A stretch of DNA of 64,000 nucleotides from Occultella aeris (GTDB lineage: Bacteria; Actinomycetota; Actinomycetes; Actinomycetales; Beutenbergiaceae). The notes under the pieces were generated by a model. The model worked only from the letters and a program-made list of their open reading frames with translations, did no database searches and was not told the origin of the DNA. The stretch spans positions 124,001 through 188,000 of the forward strand of contig NZ_CACRYJ010000004.1 of the NCBI RefSeq assembly GCF_902703175.1, in the 5' to 3' direction. Below are positions 59,265 through 64,000 of the stretch, in pieces. The position numbers and the translations under genes are program-made. Position 1 is the stretch's first letter; each line of letters starts with the position of its first letter.

Positions 59265-60043
59265 ACCTCGCCGGTTGCCGCAGCCGGGGCGGGTGGGTTC
59301 AGGAGCCGGCGCAGCACCACGCGCTCCACCAGCGTCCAGGTCGTGGTGACCATCAGGTAGAGGGCGGCCGCGAGCGGCACGAACGTGGCGAACACCGCGG
59401 TCAGGAACGGGAGGAACCCGAGGATCCTGGTGAGCCCGGACAGGTCCGGCACCCCCGGCGCTCGCTCCGCCGCGGCCGGCACCGGCGGCGGCATCAGCAG
59501 CCTGCGCGAGGTCTGCGCGGCGGCGACGATGACCACGATGATCACGGCGTAGAGCAACCAGGTCAGGGGACTGGTCGTGCCCGCCCCGATGGCGCTGATC
59601 AGACTGGTGCCGAGCGGGTTGCCGAGCAGCTCGTTCTCGAGCAGGTGGTTGGGCTCGCCGCCGATCGTCGGGGTGATGAACAGCCCGTAGACGGCGAGCA
59701 GCACCGGCATCTGCAGTAGGACGGGGCCGAACCCGGCGAACGGGCTCGACTTCTCCTCGCGGTAGAGCTCGATCATCTTGCGCTGAAGGACCTCCGGCTG
59801 CTTCTTGTACCGCTTCTGCAGTTCGGCGAGCTTGGGCGCGATCCGGCGCCGGGTCCGCTCCGCACGGGCCTGGGACACCCCGACGGGGATGAGGACGGCG
59901 CGCACGAGCAGGGTGAAGACCACGATCGCGAGGGCAGCCGCGCTCCCGGCGGCGATCGGTTCGAGCAGGTCCGTCAACGTGGTGACGACGGAGTTGGCAA
60001 CGGAGATGAGCGCCCTGATCGGCGCGAATTCGTACAGGTTCAT
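59246..60043 (-). CDS. YidC/Oxa1-family membrane protein insertase
   Basis: YidC-type proteins insert and fold inner-membrane proteins. The 265-residue product is short, without the long periplasmic domain of proteobacterial YidC, as usual in Gram-positives. The conserved substrate-groove helix is ALAIVVFTLLVRAVLIPVGV near residues 37-56, followed by the basic cytosolic loop RIAPKLAELQKRYKKQPE and FGPVLLQMPVLLAVYGLF. A second membrane-protein gene follows upstream. It is likely a secondary paralogue, because the housekeeping yidC is expected next to rpmH/rnpA, which are not here. Confidence 0.9.
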   Translation of the reverse strand: MNLYEFAPIRALISVANSVVTTLTDLLEPIAAGSAAALAIVVFTLLVRAVLIPVGVSQARAERTRRRIAPKLAELQKRYKKQPEVLQRKMIELYREEKSSPFAGFGPVLLQMPVLLAVYGLFITPTIGGEPNHLLENELLGNPLGTSLISAIGAGTTSPLTWLLYAVIIVVIVAAAQTSRRLLMPPPVPAAAERAPGVPDLSGLTRILGFLPFLTAVFATFVPLAAALYLMVTTTWTLVERVVLRRLLNPPAPAAATGEVQPNAG

Positions 60044-60059
60044 GGGTGGGTCCTAGCGT

Positions 60060-60084
60060 CATACGGGCGGGTGGGGGCCGTATG
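60060..60084. repeat. Hairpin in the insertase leader (outer)
   Basis: CATACGG (60060-60066) and CCGTATG (60078-60084) are perfect arms around 11 bases, about 17 bp before the insertase start on the minus strand. It may affect its translation or be part of a terminator of the upstream small gene. Confidence 0.4.
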
Positions 60085-60090
60085 GTCGCG

Positions 60091-60111
60091 CGGCATGACG
60101 CCGCCATGCCG
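60091..60111. repeat. Second hairpin between small membrane protein and insertase
   Basis: CGGCATG (60091-60097) and CATGCCG (60105-60111) are perfect arms around seven bases. Together with the hairpin at 60060 it forms a double stem in the 122-bp gap, possibly attenuating readthrough. Confidence 0.4.
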
Positions 60112-60165
60112 ATGCCCGACGGCGTTGGTCGGGCTTGCCGCCGGTCGTGGCGGTGGGGCTGGGCG

Positions 60166-60474
60166 TCAGTGCGTGGCGACCGCGAGGAAGCGGCCCGGTG
60201 CCCGGGGGCGCGGCTTGCCTGGCGTGTCCGGCGCGCTCTGCGGGCGCGGTTCGGGTGCGCGAGCGTGCTCGAGGCGCATCCGCGGGCCACGCAGGCCTCC
60301 GAAGGTAGCCGCCACCGCGACGTGGTTGAGCGTCGCGGCGAGCAGTGCCACCGCGGCCAGGCCAACGGCCCCGGCGACGGCGAGGGTGCCGATACCCTGC
60401 GCGGACACGTCGAAGCCGAGCACCACGATCAGGAATCGGGCGAGGTGCTCGAGTTGCTCGAAGATCTGCGGCAT
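60166..60474 (-). CDS. Small membrane protein next to YidC-type insertase
   Basis: The 102-residue protein from ATG 60474 has a hydrophobic helix pair (LARFLIVVLGFDVSAQGIG; LAVAGAVGLAAVALLAATLN, residues about 11-55) and a Pro/Arg-rich cytosolic tail. A start 14 codons earlier is possible. Small unnamed proteins of this type stand beside YidC-like insertases in several actinobacteria as I recall them. A DUF6412-type assignment is possible but unverified. Function unknown. Confidence 0.65.
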   Translation of the reverse strand: MPQIFEQLEHLARFLIVVLGFDVSAQGIGTLAVAGAVGLAAVALLAATLNHVAVAATFGGLRGPRMRLEHARAPEPRPQSAPDTPGKPRPRAPGRFLAVATH

Positions 60475-60534
60475 ATGGCTCTCGGTGGTCCACGCGTGTC
60501 CGGTCGAGGCTAACACCGACGGCCGTTCGCCGAA

Positions 60535-61680
60535 TCAGGTGCAGTCGTCGCAGTGGACGTCGGCCGGCGGGTCGCCGGTGGTCAGATCGCCGAGCCAGTC
60601 GACCAGCTGTATGCCGTTGACCTCGATCCGGTAGAAGTCCTCGAACTCGAACAGTCCGTGGCCTTCGCCGGGCGCGGTGTAACTGTGCACGGTCACCCCG
60701 GTGGCCTCGATCGCTTCCTCGTTGGCATCGATGACGGCGAGCTCGTCCGAGTTGGGCACGGGATCGAGGTTCGTCGGGTCGCCGCTTTCCCAGCCGGTGA
60801 TCTCGACCGCTGCGTGAGGGTCGTAGGCGAAGTCGAAGCGGGAGAGGACCAGGTCGGGGTGGTGCAGGCCGGCCTGGCTCCAGAACGTCGGGACGCCCCA
60901 TTGGCGAGCGGCGAGGCCTTCGACCGCCCAGCCAGGCATGGCGTCGTAGGCGCCCCAGGTCGTGTCGAGGATCTCGAGGTTGAAGTCAGGGTGGTCCGGC
61001 CAGGCGCCGGATTGGGCACCGAAGACTGTGACCTGCGCGTCCGGGAGCCGGTCGGCGGCCAGGCCCCCGTAGAGCGGAGCGGCGATCGACCCGGCGGTCT
61101 TGCCGATGACGACGACCTGGGCGGCGTCGGGGTAGTGCTCGGCGAGGCGGTCCAAGGCCGCGGTGCCGTTGGTGTAGCCGTTGTGCTCGACGGTCAGGGT
61201 GTCCGAGTACGTCTGGGAGGCGCTGCCGAGGTGCGCGTCGCCGGTGCAGCCGGCCACATAGATGAACGAGTAGTCGACAAATGGGTTGCTGCCGTTGTTG
61301 AAGTCGAAGATCCCTTCCTCGTCGAAGTTGTCTCCCGGACCATCGGACTGCTGGTTCCACGCATAGAAGTCGCTCTCTCCGGGAGGGCCCGCGCTGGTGA
61401 AGGCACAACTCGTCTCGTCCCAACAGACGCCGCCGCCGTTCAGGAACAGCACAACCCTGGTCGGGTCGGCCAGGCGGTCCCAGATGGCGAACTCGCTGCC
61501 GTCGGCGCAGTGGCAGTCACCTCCCAGCACGACCCGTTCCCACGCGGCGTCGGGATAGGCCGTGTTGTCAGCAACCGTGAGCCAGAGCGCAATGCCACCG
61601 CCCACGACGGCGATGGCCGTGACCCCGGCCGCGACGGCGCGCCGCCGGACATCCAGAGTCCTACGTCGGCTCTCGGCCAT
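60535..61680 (-). CDS. Pectin-acetylesterase/Notum-like protein with altered nucleophile motif
   Basis: The 381-residue protein has an N-terminal signal anchor (about residues 12-36) and the family's oxyanion motif VLFLNGGGVCWDETSC (near 79-94). The second block is FIYVAGCTGDAHLGS, and the third is VVVIGKTAGSIAAPLYGG. In this third block the usual nucleophile motif GxSAGS reads GKTAGS, with Thr for Ser. A His in EGHGLFEF near 340 completes the triad region. Family members deacetylate pectin or other acyl substrates. With Thr at the nucleophile, activity is uncertain. It is probably exported or surface-anchored. Confidence 0.85.
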   Translation of the reverse strand: MAESRRRTLDVRRRAVAAGVTAIAVVGGGIALWLTVADNTAYPDAAWERVVLGGDCHCADGSEFAIWDRLADPTRVVLFLNGGGVCWDETSCAFTSAGPPGESDFYAWNQQSDGPGDNFDEEGIFDFNNGSNPFVDYSFIYVAGCTGDAHLGSASQTYSDTLTVEHNGYTNGTAALDRLAEHYPDAAQVVVIGKTAGSIAAPLYGGLAADRLPDAQVTVFGAQSGAWPDHPDFNLEILDTTWGAYDAMPGWAVEGLAARQWGVPTFWSQAGLHHPDLVLSRFDFAYDPHAAVEITGWESGDPTNLDPVPNSDELAVIDANEEAIEATGVTVHSYTAPGEGHGLFEFEDFYRIEVNGIQLVDWLGDLTTGDPPADVHCDDCT

Positions 61681-61747
61681 GACGGATGATCCTAGCGACA
61701 GCGGCCGAGAGATCGCCGGGGAACCTCCGTCTGAGCCAGGTCTCCAT

Positions 61748-62347
61748 TCAGAGGCGAACCGTCCGCGGGAATCCGGTCCAGCGGAGCTCGGCGGGTAGAT
61801 GGCTCATGTCGTTGAACATCTTGATGGTGGGCGGGAGGCCGGGTCGGTACTCCAGGACGGTCAGGGCTGTGTTCGCGCTGTCGAGGCCGAGCCAGCGTGC
61901 CGGCGGAGCCTCAAGCGCGTCGCGAACGAGCCACGCGATCGGATAGCTGTGCGTGATGAGCACCTCGTGGAGATCGGCACCGTCGACGGCAACGGCGAAC
62001 CGTACGGTCAGGCTCCGAGCGACCCGGTGGCCGGCGGCGGCCTCGTCCGTGTCGTAGCCGTCGAAGAACGGCACCCAGGCGGGCGGCGTCTCCTCGGGCC
62101 CCGGAACGTAGGGCACGTGGTCGATGAGCTCCGCGGCGGCGCAGACGGGTGTTCTCTCCGGTAGCTGCCCGGCCAGTTCGTGCGCGCTCGCCTCGGCACG
62201 CGGGAGCGGAGAATGCCAGACGGCGTCGATCGGCAAGGAAGCGAGGCGGCGGCCGAGGAGCCGCACCTGTTCCCTACCTCTCTCGGTGAGCTCCCCGAAG
62301 GCATCGGCCTCACCGTGGCGTGCGAGGTACAGGAACCTGGTCGCCAT
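61748..62347 (-). CDS. Histidine-phosphatase-family protein
   Basis: The 199-residue protein has the phosphoglycerate-mutase-type catalytic motif YLARHGEAD (residues about 6-14, catalytic His10) and the second His in VLITHSYPIAWL. Other conserved positions are ELTERGREQVRLLGRRL and WHSPLPRAEASA. ATG 62347 follows GGAGGA, so the upstream extension is excluded. Its start overlaps the 3' end of the PEP-synthase-like gene by 38 bp in the same direction, suggesting co-transcription. The substrate cannot be told. Confidence 0.9.
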   Translation of the reverse strand: MATRFLYLARHGEADAFGELTERGREQVRLLGRRLASLPIDAVWHSPLPRAEASAHELAGQLPERTPVCAAAELIDHVPYVPGPEETPPAWVPFFDGYDTDEAAAGHRVARSLTVRFAVAVDGADLHEVLITHSYPIAWLVRDALEAPPARWLGLDSANTALTVLEYRPGLPPTIKMFNDMSHLPAELRWTGFPRTVRL

Positions 62348-63533
62348 GATCGTCCTCCGATGCGGGTCGTGGTGGGGTGACGGTCCCCTCGGTGCCGTTG
62401 ATGCTGATGAGGTCGCCGTCATGGATCGCGGTGGTGGCGTCGGGCACGCCGAGGACGGCGGGGATGCCCTGCTCGCGGGCGACGATCGCCGCGTGGGACA
62501 GGACGCCCCCGGTCTCGGTGACGACGCCGGCGGCGATGCGCAGCAACGCCGTCCAGGCCGGGTCGGTGTAGGGGCAGATCACGATGTCCCCGGGCTGGAC
62601 CCGCCCGAAGTCGGACGGTCCGCGCAGGACGCGGGCGATGCCGGTCGCGGTGCCGTGGGCGCCCGGCGTGCCCGTCAGCGTGGCACCGCGGGTGATGGGT
62701 AGCGCCGTCGGCAGCGGAGGAACGGGCGCCGTGATCGGCCTGGACTGCAGGGTCCAGAGCACGCCGTCGGCGAGTGCCCACTCGACGTCCTGGGGGCCCT
62801 CGAGCTCGGCGGCGATCCGGTGCCCGAGCGCGGTGAGGGCCAGAGCGGTGGCGTCGTCGAGCGCTGGTCGGGTCTGCTGGGGCTCCGGCACGTCGCTCGC
62901 CGTGACACCGGTGCCATCGCCACCCCGATCCAGGCGCGTGGCCTTGCGTCCGACGGTGCGCCTGATGGTTCCGTCCATGGTGATCTCGTAGGTGTCGGGG
63001 GTGACCGTGCCGCCGACCACACTCGGACCGAGGCCCCAGGATGCCTCGATGCGGGTGCTCGCGTCGGGGTGGGCGGGCGTGAACATCACGCCCGAGCTGT
63101 CGGCATCGACCATGCGCTGGATGAGCACGGCCATCGACCCACCCGCCGGCGACGCCGCGCGGCTGCTCCGGTACTCCAGGGCGCGGGCGGAGTGCAGCGA
63201 CGTCCAGCACGTTCGCACGGCCGCCACGACCGCGGGCGCTCCCCGCGCGCCCAGCACGCTCTCGTACATGCCGGCCGCTGAGGCGTCCGGCCGGTCCTCG
63301 GCATCGGCCGAGGAGCGCACCGCCACCGTCGGGTCGCCGAGCCGGGCCAGGTGCCGGGCGACCGCGTCCCTGAGCGCGTAGGAGCCGACCGACCCGGCCC
63401 CGGCGCCGTGCACGGCGAACGGCACGACGAAGCCGTCGGGCACCGGCAGGCCCGCCCGCAGCAGAACGGCCAGCGCCGCCGCCTTGCCGCCGCAGGTAGC
63501 GGCAGTCGCGTCTGCGAGGCCCGTGAGCATCAT
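62310..63533 (-). CDS. PEP-synthase-like protein (ATP-grasp plus swivelling His domain)
   Basis: The 407-residue protein combines the N-terminal nucleotide-binding domain of PEP synthase/rifampin-phosphotransferase enzymes with the C-terminal phosphohistidine domain. The first shows CGGKAAALAVLLRAGLPVPDGF, VRSSADAEDRPDASAAGMYES, and WALADGVLWTLQSRPI near 254-269. The second shows TETGGVLSHAAIVAREQG with the catalytic His, then IPAVLGV. The large substrate domain that rifampin phosphotransferases have between the two is absent (those are about 860 residues). It may phosphorylate another small molecule. Start ATG 63533 or 63530. It is divergent from a DNA-binding gene across tandem operators. 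Confidence 0.87.
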   Translation of the reverse strand: MMLTGLADATAATCGGKAAALAVLLRAGLPVPDGFVVPFAVHGAGAGSVGSYALRDAVARHLARLGDPTVAVRSSADAEDRPDASAAGMYESVLGARGAPAVVAAVRTCWTSLHSARALEYRSSRAASPAGGSMAVLIQRMVDADSSGVMFTPAHPDASTRIEASWGLGPSVVGGTVTPDTYEITMDGTIRRTVGRKATRLDRGGDGTGVTASDVPEPQQTRPALDDATALALTALGHRIAAELEGPQDVEWALADGVLWTLQSRPITAPVPPLPTALPITRGATLTGTPGAHGTATGIARVLRGPSDFGRVQPGDIVICPYTDPAWTALLRIAAGVVTETGGVLSHAAIVAREQGIPAVLGVPDATTAIHDGDLISINGTEGTVTPPRPASEDDHGDQVPVPRTPR

Positions 63534-63556
63534 CCACCCATCAACGAAACATTGGC

Positions 63557-63594
63557 AACATTGTGTTGACAACACTGTGTTGATTCTGCAGGAT
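63557..63594 (+). promoter_or_regulatory. Tandem operators and promoter between the PEP-synthase-like gene and its neighbour
   Basis: The 14-bp units AACATTGTGTTGAC (63557-63570) and AACACTGTGTTGAT (63571-63584) are directly repeated. Each contains the palindrome AACA-N3-TGTT. TTGACA (63566-63571) and CAGGAT (63589-63594) form a -35/-10 with 17-bp spacing for the plus-strand gene, whose ATG 63601 follows six bases later (leaderless). Operators cover the -35, which suggests repression of both divergent genes. Confidence 0.65.
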
Positions 63595-63600
63595 CGGGGC

Positions 63601-63987
63601 ATGGCACGCAAGCACGAGGTCCAAGCGCAGGGCACCGACCAGACCCGGGCACGACGAGAACATGAGGCACAGGACCGGCTCCTCGCGATCGGCGCCGACG
63701 CGCTGGACCCACGACCATGGCGACCCGCCCCGGTGCCGCCCACCGCCGTCGACCTGACGCAGTTCGCGCTCTGGCGCTCGGCCGACCTCACCCCGGACGA
63801 CCTGCTCAGCGCGCTCACCCTGCTGCCCGCGGCGCGGGCGGAGGTCGACGGCATGGAGGCCGGGCTGCTCTTCACGGCCCGCAGCGCGGGACTGACCTGG
63901 GCGCAGATCGCCGACGCGATGGGTTTCCGGTCCCCTCAGGCGTGTCAACAGCACTTCGCGCGACTCACCGACAGGCAGGGAGAGTAG
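63601..63987 (+). CDS. Small helix-turn-helix DNA-binding protein
   Basis: The 128-residue protein ends in a helix-turn-helix (TWAQIADAMGFRSPQACQQHF, residues about 99-119). The first half is polar and basic (TRARREHEAQDRLL), and a middle block (DLTQFALWRSADLTPDDLLSALTLLP) is helical. I recognise no named family. It is likely an autoregulator acting at the tandem operators just upstream and on the divergent PEP-synthase-like gene. ATG 63601 is supported by the promoter geometry; the frame extends further upstream without conserved-looking sequence. Confidence 0.82.
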   Translation: MARKHEVQAQGTDQTRARREHEAQDRLLAIGADALDPRPWRPAPVPPTAVDLTQFALWRSADLTPDDLLSALTLLPAARAEVDGMEAGLLFTARSAGLTWAQIADAMGFRSPQACQQHFARLTDRQGE

Positions 63988-64000
63988 CCATGGTCAGGAC
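63988..64000 (+). other. Possible start of a further gene at the right edge
   Basis: An ATG at 63990 follows two bases after the preceding stop, so a coupled next gene may begin here. Only four codons are visible. Confidence 0.3.

Noticed and set aside
63484-63600. Earlier start for the right-end DNA-binding protein
   Set aside because: It would place the operators and promoter inside the coding region; ATG 63601 fits the -10 spacing.
1-64000. tRNA, rRNA, CRISPR, insertion sequence or prophage features
   Set aside because: None was seen: no repeat-spacer pattern, no transposase or integrase, and no recognisable RNA-gene sequence.

Overview
This window is chromosomal DNA from a high-GC Gram-positive bacterium (Actinomycetota). 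The support is GC-rich codons throughout, a class I lysyl-tRNA synthetase, many apparently leaderless starts, Tat-type secretion signals, and a compact flagellar locus of the kind found in motile Micrococcales. A Cellulomonas/Beutenbergia/Ruania-like relative is an inference, not a measurement. No rRNA, tRNA, CRISPR array, insertion sequence or prophage was seen.

Positions 1-13570 are a flagellar island. On the minus strand lie flgB-flgC-fliE-fliF-fliG-fliH-fliI (basal body, switch and export ATPase, cut by the left edge) and fliD-fliS-small protein, then flagellin and a FliA-like sigma factor. The divergent plus-strand operon is flgN-flgK-flgL-fliW followed by a winged-helix DNA-binding gene in the place where csrA often sits. 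A 13-bp word is identical upstream of the flgB operon and the sigma gene, and suggests a shared flagellar control element. Positions 13586-17044 hold an unknown protein, an F420-type oxidoreductase, a decayed ArsR-SRPBCC gene, a possible structured element and a HAD phosphatase.

Positions 17337-41277 are a carbohydrate region. It contains nagB and nagA; a CAAX-type protease and a PH-like membrane protein; a LacI repressor; a Gfo/Idh/MocA dehydrogenase; an Opp-type importer with a fused double ATPase; a two-domain esterase; and a second dehydrogenase. Nearly identical 17-bp operator-like sites precede the first dehydrogenase, the Opp operon and the esterase/dehydrogenase pair, so these probably form one LacI regulon. 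After lysS come a ROK repressor, a third dehydrogenase and a CUT1 sugar importer without its own ATPase.

Positions 41315-44897 carry an EF-G-like GTPase, a Nei/Fpg DNA glycosylase and a broken VapBC toxin-antitoxin pair whose operator-like dyad is still intact. Positions 44925-52905 are one tightly overlapping minus-strand operon: three glycosyltransferases, an ABC exporter and two kinase-fold proteins. It looks like an uncharacterised pathway that makes and exports a glycoside or glycan. Opposite it stand a heparinase II/III-family protein, another kinase-fold gene and a large Tat-exported protein of lyase-like appearance.

The right end has a further kinase-fold protein, a YidC-type insertase with a small membrane partner, a pectin-acetylesterase-like protein with an altered nucleophile motif, a histidine phosphatase, and a PEP-synthase-like protein divergent from a small DNA-binding protein across two tandem operator-like palindromes.
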